Shown here in pieces: positions 25,483 through 34,658 of a stretch of 46,612 nucleotides of DNA. Source of the DNA: an uncultured Anaerolineae bacterium. Lineage in GTDB: Bacteria > Chloroflexota > Anaerolineae > Anaerolineales > Villigracilaceae. Position 1 is the stretch's first letter. Each line of letters begins with the position of its first letter. The stretch lies in NCBI GenBank assembly GCA_903838415.1, contig CAILYI010000280.1, positions 1 through 46,612 on the forward strand, given 5' to 3'. Under the pieces are notes generated by a model. The model was not told the DNA's origin. It did no database searches and was given only the letters and a program-made list of their open reading frames with translations. A program made the position numbers and the translations under genes.

Positions 25483-26736
25483 TTATAAGCTTGAATTTAA
25501 CAAGCCGTCATAAACCTTTACAATCTTCTGGGCGATCGACTGCCAGCTGAATCTGGTTTCAGACAAAAAATGGGCAGTTTTACCCATTCTCGCCACCAGG
25601 TCCGAATCATTAATGAGCGTGGTGATCTTCTCAGCTAAGACCACTGGCGATTGAGCGGGCACTAAAAACCCATTTTGGCCATCTTCAACAGCCTCTGGTA
25701 AACCACCCACCACAGTTGCAATGACGGGTCTGCCAAAGGTATAAGCGGCCTGCAATGCCCCACTTTGGGTACTGCTGCGATACGGGTATACTGCGACCGT
25801 AGCAAGACTCATCACAGAACTTATTTGATCCAAAGGCAGGTAGCGCGAATCCAGAATAACCTGGTCCGTGATGTTCAAAGTTTCAATTCTGGCTTTAAAG
25901 GCATCCATATCAAAGTATTTTGTTGGATAACCGACAATCAAAAGCTTTGCGGTGCAAGATTTGCGCGCCAGGGCAAAAGCATCCAACAAATCATCCAACC
26001 CCTTGCTTGGAGAAAGCAGACCAAAAAATAGCACGACACGCTCGCCCACTTGTAGACCGTATTGCTGGCGGAGTAGATCCAATTGGTTGGGCGCTGTTTT
26101 TAGCGTGGTCAACCAACTAGAATTTCCGTGTGGAATCACATATGTTTTCTGCTCAGAAATTGAAGGATAGAGGGAGAAAAAACGGTTCCGGTTTTCTTGG
26201 GCATGAAAGAAAATGGCTGAAAAATAAGTATAAACATCCTTGTTATTACGAAACAAGAGAGATGCCAGACGACTTTTACTTTCCCGTGCTTCAAACTCAT
26301 GGCAAATTTGAGTAAGAAATAGCCCTTTTCGGTGCATCCAACCGATAAAATAAGCCTCGAACGGAAACTCAATTCGGGTAAATTGAACAATATCCGGCCT
26401 ATTTTGAATGATATATAGGCTGAGTCTCACCCAGGCTAACAGCAGATGGATACCGCGCCATCCTCTGCGTATTGCCCAACGAATCTTTTTCCATCCCCGC
26501 TGCCAGAAATTCAGGTGATGAGGCTGCATGGATTGAGGGTCAAAATGCTTCCAAAGGTGAAACAGCTTGACAACATTGAAGTTGTGAGGAAAGTCAGCCA
26601 ATTCATAATCTGTCGCAGTGATCAAAGTGACATCGACATTCTCATTGGAGATGGCGGTACAGAGTTGGTAGGTATAGTGAAGCAAACCACCGCTATTATT
26701 AGTCTCAACGACAAAAAGACGCATTTTATTCTTCAT
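25483..26736 (-). CDS. GT4 glycosyltransferase
   Basis: A 417-residue GT-B enzyme. The C-terminal donor domain shows LFFGLLSPSKGLDDLLDAF (about 235-253), the GYPTKYF segment, and ALQAAYTFGRPVIAT with GGLPEAVEDGQNGFLV (about 340-375). The first Glu of the classical EX7E motif is replaced by Gln (LQAAYTFG), a known variation. Basic and aromatic clusters near 85-105 (RGWKKIRWAIRRGW) suggest peripheral membrane binding. It overlaps the upstream GT4 by 11 bases; an ATG at 26724, one base after that stop, is an alternative start giving MRLFVVE. Confidence 0.9.
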   Translation of the reverse strand: MKNKMRLFVVETNNSGGLLHYTYQLCTAISNENVDVTLITATDYELADFPHNFNVVKLFHLWKHFDPQSMQPHHLNFWQRGWKKIRWAIRRGWRGIHLLLAWVRLSLYIIQNRPDIVQFTRIEFPFEAYFIGWMHRKGLFLTQICHEFEARESKSRLASLLFRNNKDVYTYFSAIFFHAQENRNRFFSLYPSISEQKTYVIPHGNSSWLTTLKTAPNQLDLLRQQYGLQVGERVVLFFGLLSPSKGLDDLLDAFALARKSCTAKLLIVGYPTKYFDMDAFKARIETLNITDQVILDSRYLPLDQISSVMSLATVAVYPYRSSTQSGALQAAYTFGRPVIATVVGGLPEAVEDGQNGFLVPAQSPVVLAEKITTLINDSDLVARMGKTAHFLSETRFSWQSIAQKIVKVYDGLLNSSL

Positions 26737-27910
26737 AAGCTTTAATCAAATCGAGATAGAGGGCTTTTAATTGTTCGACTTGCCCTTCGCTATTAAATTT
26801 ATTATTTACAATTTGCCATCCAGAAGCACCGAACATATTTCGTTTTTCAGAATTGGATAACAGGCTTACACATGCACCAGATAAGGCTTGTGGGTCTGAC
26901 GGATTGACCAAGATACCGTTTTGGCCATCGATCACCATCTCAGGAACACCTCCCACGGAACTGGCAACGATTGGCAGACGGGCGGCCATGGCTTCTGCCA
27001 ACACCGTCGGTAAGGCATCGGTCAAAGTGGGGAGAATGAACAAGTCACTGGCCGCCAGAAGCTGTGGAATGTTTCCGCGTTGGCCAGCAAAAATCACCCG
27101 GTCCTTCACGCCTACCTGATCCACTTCTCTCTCAAGCGCATCCTGATAGGAACCGCTGCCCACTACGAGATAATATACTTCCGGGGAAGAAGATAAGATC
27201 GCGGGCAAGGCTCGAATCATAAACTGGATGCCCTTCAATTCACGCAAAACCGCTACCGTGATTAATAGTTTTGCATCCGGTGAAATACCCAGTTCTTTGC
27301 GAAGTGCCGCGCGCTCTTGCTGATTGTCCAAATTGACAAAATTTTTCAAGTCGATTCCATTGTAAATAGTTCGCACACTATCAGGAACGGCTTTGCTAAC
27401 TTGTAAGTGAAAGGTACGGGCTTCGTCTGAAACTGAAATTACTACGTCACAGAAATTTCGCAGCGAGAAAAATTCCAGTTCCTGATGAATTTTTGATTTT
27501 ATTTTCATTTCTTGCGATGGCATGGTATGGATGGTAGAGACGCTCGGCAGATGTAACAGCTTTGCGGCAATATTTCCCAGGCTATCGGCAAATTCCAGTT
27601 GCGTATGAACCAGGTCAGCGCGAACATTTTTCAGATACCGATAGAGGCGAGGCAATGCGGTAACATCTCGCAAATAAGGAATGGGGAGCAAATCCACCGG
27701 GATGCCCAAGGCCCGGAGATCATCCGCAACCGGATTGCCATTCCGAACGTGAAAGGCGCAAACGCGTGGAACGAAAACTTTCCGGCTAAGATTCTTTAGG
27801 ATGGGCACCATGAGCCGCTCCGCCCCTCCCATGCCCAAACCGTCGATAAAATAGACGATGTTATATTTTCGCTGACTGGGAAAACCAGGTTTATTATTCA
27901 AAGGCGTCAT
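26726..27910 (-). CDS. GT4 glycosyltransferase
   Basis: A 394-residue GT-B enzyme. The N-terminal domain shows YFIDGLGMGGAERLM (about 18-32), the family's acceptor-side glycine motif. The donor domain has EAMAARLPIVASSVGG (EX7E region, about 310-325) and EMVIDGQNGILV. This is a full-length, typical GT4 of EPS clusters; donor and acceptor are unknown. ATG at 27910 is chosen over TTG one codon earlier. It overlaps the kinase-like gene by 17 bases and the next GT4 by 11, so translation of all three is coupled. Confidence 0.93.
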   Translation of the reverse strand: MTPLNNKPGFPSQRKYNIVYFIDGLGMGGAERLMVPILKNLSRKVFVPRVCAFHVRNGNPVADDLRALGIPVDLLPIPYLRDVTALPRLYRYLKNVRADLVHTQLEFADSLGNIAAKLLHLPSVSTIHTMPSQEMKIKSKIHQELEFFSLRNFCDVVISVSDEARTFHLQVSKAVPDSVRTIYNGIDLKNFVNLDNQQERAALRKELGISPDAKLLITVAVLRELKGIQFMIRALPAILSSSPEVYYLVVGSGSYQDALEREVDQVGVKDRVIFAGQRGNIPQLLAASDLFILPTLTDALPTVLAEAMAARLPIVASSVGGVPEMVIDGQNGILVNPSDPQALSGACVSLLSNSEKRNMFGASGWQIVNNKFNSEGQVEQLKALYLDLIKAYEE

Positions 27911-28934
27911 CAAACAAACTCTCTTCCGGCCACTTCACAAGTTCGGCAAAAATCAGTCTCCAGATCAGGTCATCAGCCTGAATAAATCCAAAATCCATAC
28001 TCGCGCGGACTGCTTTTTCAACACAGCATACCAACATGCCCGCCCGGATCGGCAACAAAGAAAACCCGGCAGGTTTTCCAAAAGCAGACAAATAGGCCGG
28101 GATAATCTCAGATTGCCAACTCGCCAAGATCTTGACGAGCTCTTGCGGTTTATTTTCCATTAATTTTTCCGGAACAGACGTCAGCGCACTTGCCAGGAGA
28201 AATAAGTATACATCCAGACTTACATCCGTTGCCCAGCGGGAATACTGCCAATCTACCAGTACGAGAGAACCGAGATGAGCTTCGCGAATCATATTTCCAT
28301 GCCAAAAGTCGCCCTGAATCAGTACTTTTTGGCTTACTTTTAGCCTATCTACCTCAAGCCGATTAAGTATATGCGCAAGTATTCGATTTTCTTCTTCCGT
28401 CAATGCATACATTTGCTTGAATTTCTCGACCTTTTGCCGAAAATCCCACGGAACTTGTTCGCCTTCCGCAATAGGAGTTGAAGTAAGGTTCATGATTTCC
28501 CGTATAGTTTGGGCCGCATCAACCGCCAGTGCAAGTACTTGCCGTGGGTTCTCCCAAAGCACCTTATGGGATGTCCGTATCAGACTTTCTCCCTGTACAT
28601 AGGAGATAATTAATGCGGATTGCTGATGGAGAGTTGCCATTCCAAGCGGACGAGGCAACCGAATAGCTGCTCCTGATCCCAGAATATTCCACAACTCGAC
28701 CAGATGATCATATTCAACCTGTAATGCCCAGCCATTTTCCGGAATACGAGGTGTCTTTACAACCAGAGATGGGCTTAATTTCCCGTCTTCAAAGCCAAAC
28801 AAAATAATACTGTCGTGAAAATCTGCGCCACCATTGGAAAGAATTACCCAATTTAGCGGAGTCGAGGAAGGTGCTTGGTCTTTCCAACGCAGCGAAGTTA
28901 CATAATTTGTTAGTTCGGCAATAAATGATTTCAT
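27894..28934 (-). CDS. APH/choline-kinase-like phosphotransferase
   Basis: A 346-residue protein kinase-like-fold phosphotransferase. The catalytic motif is GDFWHGNMI (a Brenner-type HGDxxxxN variant, near 215-223) and the metal Asp follows in VLVDWQYS (about 231-238). The N-lobe has VVKTPR as the ATP-binding Lys strand. It would phosphorylate a small molecule, sugar or lipid-linked sugar. Drug resistance is unlikely to be its job here because it lies inside a coupled EPS operon. An upstream TTG at 28943 is possible. It overlaps the downstream GT4. Confidence 0.8.
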   Translation of the reverse strand: MKSFIAELTNYVTSLRWKDQAPSSTPLNWVILSNGGADFHDSIILFGFEDGKLSPSLVVKTPRIPENGWALQVEYDHLVELWNILGSGAAIRLPRPLGMATLHQQSALIISYVQGESLIRTSHKVLWENPRQVLALAVDAAQTIREIMNLTSTPIAEGEQVPWDFRQKVEKFKQMYALTEEENRILAHILNRLEVDRLKVSQKVLIQGDFWHGNMIREAHLGSLVLVDWQYSRWATDVSLDVYLFLLASALTSVPEKLMENKPQELVKILASWQSEIIPAYLSAFGKPAGFSLLPIRAGMLVCCVEKAVRASMDFGFIQADDLIWRLIFAELVKWPEESLFDDAFE

Positions 28935-29032
28935 TTTGGTCAACTATTTTATGAGACGTTGTTGTGAATCAATATTTTCTACACCATTAAATAACCCATC
29001 GCAATGAACGATGAGAAATACCTATTCAATGA

Positions 29033-29692
29033 TCAGTTGGTTGGTAGAGCCGCTATGGCAAAGTACGATGGGAGAAAATATGAGTAAAACACAGTAAAAG
29101 GAGGGGTATGTAACAAGCTTAATAGCTGAACTGGCAATTTATTACGATAGCGATGTTCCAGTATAAACCCGATTGTCTGGCGAGTTAATGGGAATAAATA
29201 TTCGGGGGCGGATAAATTTGGAACGGCGCCATAAAGCGTAATTTTCTCATATCCCGCCCGGTGCAAAAATCGGGTAATGCGACCTGGGGTGGTGTAATAA
29301 TTACCAGCGATAAATTTGCGGTGAAATGCATGAGAATTCAGAAATCCAATCAAAATAATTCCCCCCGGTTTTAGCAAACGCCGAAGGTTTTGGAAAGTTT
29401 CCTGTTGAGCATGCGAATTCTCGCTTTGCATTTCATCCGGGATCCCTTGCGGGATCGTTACAATATCAAATGATGCCGGGAGAAAAGCTCCTGTAGGAAG
29501 AACTGAAAGATCATCATCCCACGAAGTAGCTTCAATTTCCAATTTACTTAACAATCGAATGTAATCATCACACTTTCGCCCGACAACAAGGACCTTGCTT
29601 TGGGGGGAAACCGGTAAGAGAAAACGCCAATCAGTACTATTCTGGGGAGATGGCGCAGACTTCGAAGGGAGTGGTTGACCGACTATTTGCAT
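29033..29692 (-). CDS. class I SAM-dependent methyltransferase-like protein
   Basis: A 219-residue protein. The first Rossmann strand reads SKVLVVGRKCDDY (about 33-45) without the usual GxGxG loop; strand 4 and motif III are clear as FDIVTIPQG and LRRLLKPGGIILIGF (about 105-119). The C-terminal third is hydrophobic and aromatic, possibly membrane-associated (FTVFYSYFLPSYFAI). It may methylate a sugar or lipid in the EPS pathway. The atypical motif I makes SAM binding uncertain. It starts 60 bases after the flippase stop on the same strand. Confidence 0.72.
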   Translation of the reverse strand: MQIVGQPLPSKSAPSPQNSTDWRFLLPVSPQSKVLVVGRKCDDYIRLLSKLEIEATSWDDDLSVLPTGAFLPASFDIVTIPQGIPDEMQSENSHAQQETFQNLRRLLKPGGIILIGFLNSHAFHRKFIAGNYYTTPGRITRFLHRAGYEKITLYGAVPNLSAPEYLFPLTRQTIGFILEHRYRNKLPVQLLSLLHTPPFTVFYSYFLPSYFAIAALPTN

Positions 29693-29752
29693 ATGTCAAG
29701 GAATAGTGTTGATAGATTGATCGATTTGGGAATTTTTCGTTTGGCTGATGAA

Positions 29753-31234
29753 TTAATGAGAAGACCCAACCGTGCGCAGTAACCCAAGCAGATTATCACG
29801 CTCGACCCACCATAAAACGGCCAAATAGACAGCTGCGCCGAATAAAACAACCAGCGTCAATTGAAGAAAAGGAGAAACATTCGCCGTCAGATAAAGAACA
29901 GCCAAGGTAACTGGTGTCATAGCCAGCGCACCTAAAAAAGAGGGCCGAAGTTCCTTGATAATGTCAATGAATGAGATTTTCACAAAACGAGTGGCCAAGC
30001 TCAAACTTACAATTCGTCGAATCAGAACGGCAACCAAATGTCCCCAGGCGATACCAATCATTCCAAAATTGGAGCCGATCAGGAGTGCCGGGATAATAAT
30101 TATCAAAGTCATAATCGTTAGCTTAAGAAGAATATCTGGGCGTCCGATAGCCTTATACACATCCCCAACATGATAACCGATCGAATATACCCATGCATAA
30201 ACTGCCAGAACGCGCAAGACTGGAATCGCATCAAGCCACTGTTCGCCAAAAACGACTCTAACAATGGGATCAGCTGCAATTAACAAGCCCAAGGAAATTG
30301 GCACGGCTATTAATTGAATCAGGCGCACCGAGGCTAAAACACCGCGACGCATCTCTGCTGGCTTGTCTTGAATGGATGAAAAAGCTGGAAAGGTGACGCC
30401 ACCCATGACCCACAGATTGCCGATCAATAGCATCTCAGGCAAACGGTATGCCAGTGTGTAAACGCTAAGCTGCTCCAAGCCAAACAATCTACCGACTAGG
30501 ACATAATCGATATTATCGATAAAGACACTTAGAATATCGCCGCCAGTAACTGAAGCGCCAAATTTAATTAACGTATTGGTGATTTTTTTGTTCAATCTCA
30601 ACTTTGGGCGCCAGGGAAGAATAATCCAAACCAATATTACAGAAGCGAGTGCGCCCAATATTTGCCCAAACACCAGCGCCCAGACTCCGAATCCGGCGAG
30701 GGCCAATCCAATTGAAGCAACCCCTTTGACGATCGTATTCCCCATATCTGGAATGAACTTGCGCCGATAATCCAAATCTCGCATCAACCAGATGACGTGA
30801 ACTGCTCCAAGCGCATTGATAGCGAATGAAACACCCAGCCAACGCAAAACAGGTGTAATCATTGGCTCGTGAAAATATAAGGCAAATAGGGGAGCCAAGG
30901 GAATCACAACCGCTGATAAAGCAAAACCCAAGATTAAGTTTATTGTAAAGACAGTATTAGCGGCTTCATCCACGTCATCCCGGCGCTGAATCAGGGCAAC
31001 ACCAAGGCCCAAATCCTTTACCACGGATAGGTAGTTGATTGCAACTACTGCAACAGCAATAAGGCCAAAATCGCCCTTGGTCAGCAAGCGGGCAAGAATG
31101 GAAGTTGTAAGTAGGACTGTCCCCTTACTTAAACCGTATGTCAGAAAATTCCAAAAAATTCCTCTACCGGCTTTTCGAGTTATATGGCTATGATCTTCTT
31201 GAACGTTGTCGTCGATGTTTTTATCGTTTATCAA
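29753..31234 (-). CDS. Wzx-type polysaccharide flippase
   Basis: A 493-residue membrane protein with about 12-14 TM helices of the MOP/MATE superfamily (polysaccharide transport group). The N-terminus shows GIFWNFLTYGLSKG and a conserved LGLGVALIQRRD after TM3. It should flip undecaprenyl-linked repeat units across the inner membrane. The start is TTG at 31234, overlapping the ligase TGA (TTGA); no early ATG exists in frame, so TTG is the likely true start and expression may be low and coupled. Confidence 0.92.
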   Translation of the reverse strand: MINDKNIDDNVQEDHSHITRKAGRGIFWNFLTYGLSKGTVLLTTSILARLLTKGDFGLIAVAVVAINYLSVVKDLGLGVALIQRRDDVDEAANTVFTINLILGFALSAVVIPLAPLFALYFHEPMITPVLRWLGVSFAINALGAVHVIWLMRDLDYRRKFIPDMGNTIVKGVASIGLALAGFGVWALVFGQILGALASVILVWIILPWRPKLRLNKKITNTLIKFGASVTGGDILSVFIDNIDYVLVGRLFGLEQLSVYTLAYRLPEMLLIGNLWVMGGVTFPAFSSIQDKPAEMRRGVLASVRLIQLIAVPISLGLLIAADPIVRVVFGEQWLDAIPVLRVLAVYAWVYSIGYHVGDVYKAIGRPDILLKLTIMTLIIIIPALLIGSNFGMIGIAWGHLVAVLIRRIVSLSLATRFVKISFIDIIKELRPSFLGALAMTPVTLAVLYLTANVSPFLQLTLVVLFGAAVYLAVLWWVERDNLLGLLRTVGSSH

Positions 31235-32691
31235 AATTCAGGCTCACGGTTTAAGGATTGTTTATCATTCGTAAAAGAATCATCAATTAATTGGATTGCG
31301 GTCAGCGATAAAGCCACCAATATCCAGAAAAAGCGAATATAAGCACCATGCAAGAAAATAGCGGCCGTCAGGTAACCAACAAGCGCAACTTGGAGAGAAT
31401 TAATCCAAGGCAGCCAACCTATGAGATTTGTATTTCTTGTTACTCTTTTTGCCGCTTTCGCAAGGCCTATGAACAGTGAAATAATAATACCGAAAAACGA
31501 AATGATGCCTAATACTCCTGTTTCCGCCATTACTTGAAGATAGAGCGAATGAGCTTCTCGCTCTTCAGAGCGCAACTCAATTCCAATTTCTTGAGAATAT
31601 TTTTGATAATTGTTTGGATAATTACCAGCGCCAACGCCAAAAAGTGGATTCCTGGCGAATATGCTTATGCCAGTAAGCAACTCACTACTACGACCTCGAA
31701 AAGAACTATCCTGGTAAATACCATTATCGGTAGTGGGAGCAAGGGACATTAAACTTGAAAAACGATCAATATAACTGGATGGAAGAAATGGAAGGATAAG
31801 AATAACTAGCCCTAGCGTGGCAAAACCCAGGGTAAGGTTTATATTTTTCTCAAACACAAATAGAATGGCGATCAGCATCACGGCTAAGGCTAGGTAAGCG
31901 CCCCGGCTGTATGTATTCAAGAGCTCCATCAATAGAATTAACAAAACGCCCAAGCTGAATAATTTAATGACTTTGCGCGGCTCATGAATGATTTGGAATA
32001 AAACTAAAGGAATAACAGCCGCGACAACTTGTCCCCACATATTCGGCTCATTGATGGGTCCCCCCAAACGAATATTTGCACCGTCCACTTTATAAGCGGC
32101 TAACCCCAAAAAGGTTTGGGAGTAATTTCCAGTAATTACCTGGAATAACCCGAATAAAGATACAAAGGCGGTTGTCAAGATAATTACCCAAATAGCTTGT
32201 TTCCAATCCGCCTGTTTCCGTAAGGCGAAAAGGATTATGTAAATAATCGTAATGTCTTTGACCAAATCCTGAATTGCATTCATTGCCCGATCGGAATTGG
32301 CCGCAACCAGGTAAGAGATTACTACAGCAACTAAATATAAAATCAGGAATACTTCGACCTGTTGTGTTTTTGTACGGCCTTTGGGTAATTGTCCAGCATA
32401 ATAATTGCGCACCATTATCGCAATAAATACTACTACAACCAAAGGTTTAATTACACCAAGATACCCCTGGTTGGTAAGCAAACTGGAGACATTTGTATAA
32501 ACGGCAATAATAAGAATACTTGCACCGAGATTGGGCTTGATGACAATTGCCATGACCATGACAATTCCAGTCAAACCGAGGAACGCGTATAGGCCCAAAG
32601 TGGTATCGTGATTTCCTAACATCACGGCAATCGTTGCAGCAAAAATCAAACATACTAATAAATAAAGAAGATCTATCTTTTTGATGGCCAT
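31231..32691 (-). CDS. O-antigen ligase / polymerase family protein
   Basis: A 486-residue membrane protein with about 12 TM helices and the Wzy_C/O-antigen-ligase signature. The large loop is near residues 325-390, with RSSELLTGISIFARNPLFG and the GVGAGNYPNNY motif. It likely polymerises or ligates repeat units at the outer face of the inner membrane. It overlaps the flippase start by 4 bases. As Chloroflexota generally lack lipid A, a polymerase role is more likely than LPS ligation (inference). Confidence 0.9.
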   Translation of the reverse strand: MAIKKIDLLYLLVCLIFAATIAVMLGNHDTTLGLYAFLGLTGIVMVMAIVIKPNLGASILIIAVYTNVSSLLTNQGYLGVIKPLVVVVFIAIMVRNYYAGQLPKGRTKTQQVEVFLILYLVAVVISYLVAANSDRAMNAIQDLVKDITIIYIILFALRKQADWKQAIWVIILTTAFVSLFGLFQVITGNYSQTFLGLAAYKVDGANIRLGGPINEPNMWGQVVAAVIPLVLFQIIHEPRKVIKLFSLGVLLILLMELLNTYSRGAYLALAVMLIAILFVFEKNINLTLGFATLGLVILILPFLPSSYIDRFSSLMSLAPTTDNGIYQDSSFRGRSSELLTGISIFARNPLFGVGAGNYPNNYQKYSQEIGIELRSEEREAHSLYLQVMAETGVLGIISFFGIIISLFIGLAKAAKRVTRNTNLIGWLPWINSLQVALVGYLTAAIFLHGAYIRFFWILVALSLTAIQLIDDSFTNDKQSLNREPEF

Positions 32692-33375
32692 ATTTTCTCA
32701 ATTCTTGGAAACTCACGCTCAATTGGGATGGCAATTCTTTCACAATCATGCATAATACAACAGATATTATTTCCCTTAACAGGTCGACAATATCTGGAAT
32801 AAATTAAGTATATCATTTTTTATGAGCAGAACGCAATTTTAACTTTTGCATGGACACCCAGAAAAACAACCGTTTTGCATTTTTCAAATAAGCCCTTCAC
32901 ATCCAGGAATATTTTCAACGATTACAAAATCTATTTGATGAATGGCAAACCTTCCCAGCTGGTCGAAGAAAATGTGCTTTATAGCTTGCTCACAGCAGGG
33001 TTCATCCAGTCGAGTACTGCATCCCATTCATGCGGTATATTCCGTAACATTCCTTCAAACCCAGACACCTTTATCCCAATTTGCCGTTGCATCACCCCAG
33101 CATAGGTTTTCGGATGTCCACTGTTGTCAACAATAAAACAACCTTATTCCTGCATGTGCATATCCCAAATAATATCTCGGCACATTCCGAAGAAACGTTG
33201 CTAAATAATTATGGACGGTAGCAACCGTAATCCGGTACAGATGTCATTGTGTGCTGCCAACGGTTATCTGAGTGGTTTTCGTAATTGGAATTTCATTACT
33301 ATTGGCCGCGCATACCGTTACGAAATATGAAAAAATTATCAGTCCTATTCTTCGAAAATTCCTTCAATTATCCTA
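32692..33375 (-). other. 684-base gap, possibly decayed coding DNA
   Basis: No intact gene is found between the O-antigen ligase start and the acyltransferase stop. On the minus strand three short frames look coding: one about 35 codons long (YRITVATVHNYLATFLRN..., about 33235-33130), one about 53 codons (CFIVDNSGHPKTYAGV..., about 33140-32979), and one about 36 (CEQAIKHIFFDQLGRF..., about 32998-32890). They overlap in staggered frames as frameshifted relics would. No family is recognised. The promoter-proximal 150 bases before the ligase are AT-rich. Confidence 0.3.
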
Positions 33376-34569
33376 TCAGTTTTTGCGGAAATGTTCACTT
33401 TTTATTATTCTCATCAAGGTATTTTTAAGTTCTGGAATTTGTTCCAGTTTATGCTTAATTTTTTTTATGTTCTGTTCCAGCTTGAGACGATTCCTGCTAC
33501 TTTCTATCCTAATCCAATACATGGGGATAGAGTCGGTCGACAGGCTGGATTTATAGGCCGAGTCTCCTGCAAGGAAGTCGTAAATATCCATATTCTTCCT
33601 AGCGTTAAGCATAATTGCATAATAGTGAGATACCAACCCAGGCCGATAAATATTCTCAACTAAATAATTAAATCCACTTTGATAGAAAAAAACATGACCA
33701 CGATAGACAAAATTATATAAATATCCAAGAGTCATTTTCTCATTAAAAATGTGCAACATTTGAATTTCATTGCTATCGAATCGATCCCGGATCAGGTTTT
33801 TATGAAATTGAAATAAATATTTATTGGAAAAAGCCCCCGTTTTTCCTTTTTTCTGCCATTCTCTTTGATGCAGAATTGCCAGACTATCCAGCATCGCCAA
33901 AGCTTCTTCTGCGCTTGCCGCTTCATGGATTTGGATCGCCCCTTCCAGTTCGTATTGTTTAATGGATCTGCGAATTTGACTCCGTTTGTTGGCGCTGAGC
34001 AGCTGATAAAAATCCATTCCAGCTTCTCTAATTTTCCGCATTTCCACAAAATAAGCGTTTACAGTCTCGTCCACGATCATGTAACAATCATTTGTGGAAT
34101 TATCGACTGGTAAATTTATTTCAGAAATGAAATCTGAAGAAACGCCAGGGAGAATCAACTCATCCCAGCTTAACGATTTCAGGAAACTTAATAAATTATC
34201 TTTTATGAATGGAATGGATGGATCGAAAAGGATTGAATTGTATTCAATATAAAGTTCATCAAAGTATGGATCCGCGGTGGAGTTCAAGGAGATCAGCCTG
34301 GAGGGTAAAAACCCATGCTTATTCCTTTTTTTTGAACCAATAAAAAATGCGACAACTGGTTCCTGTTCCCGATATGCAACGATAAATTGAACATCAAGAT
34401 TCGCTGGCAAACTTTTAATCCAGGTGGATATCCATCCCCAAGATGTGAAATAACTGTGCTGACATTTGTTCAGCATTGTGAGCCAGGTTGTTTTTACAAA
34501 ATCAATATCTTCAAAAGAATTATATGATTTAAATGTAATTGCGGTTTCAGCTTGCGTCGTGGTTACCAT
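33376..34569 (-). CDS. GNAT acyltransferase, CelD/BcsL-like
   Basis: A 397-residue protein of the acetyltransferase group found in cellulose/EPS loci (CelD/BcsL, GNAT-like double domain). The N-terminal domain begins with a WLTMLNKCQHSYFTSWGW pattern (about 29-46); the C-terminal domain has SQIRRSIKQYELEGAI (about 198-213), LHQREWQKKGKTGAF and YDFLAGDSAYKSSL. It is expected to acylate a sugar or link an amino acid in the cytoplasm. The start has only a weak ribosome binding site. Upstream is a GT4, downstream the decayed gap. Confidence 0.85.
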   Translation of the reverse strand: MVTTTQAETAITFKSYNSFEDIDFVKTTWLTMLNKCQHSYFTSWGWISTWIKSLPANLDVQFIVAYREQEPVVAFFIGSKKRNKHGFLPSRLISLNSTADPYFDELYIEYNSILFDPSIPFIKDNLLSFLKSLSWDELILPGVSSDFISEINLPVDNSTNDCYMIVDETVNAYFVEMRKIREAGMDFYQLLSANKRSQIRRSIKQYELEGAIQIHEAASAEEALAMLDSLAILHQREWQKKGKTGAFSNKYLFQFHKNLIRDRFDSNEIQMLHIFNEKMTLGYLYNFVYRGHVFFYQSGFNYLVENIYRPGLVSHYYAIMLNARKNMDIYDFLAGDSAYKSSLSTDSIPMYWIRIESSRNRLKLEQNIKKIKHKLEQIPELKNTLMRIIKSEHFRKN

Positions 34570-34658
34570 TATGATAAAAATTTCCTATAAAGAAGATGGA
34601 AATAATGCATCTCGAAAACAAATAGCCACTTGAATCAGTAGAAGTATGGAAGGCAGCT

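Noticed and set aside
27894-28934. Aminoglycoside resistance gene
   Set aside because: The fold matches, but it is embedded and overlapping in an EPS operon; resistance is not supported.
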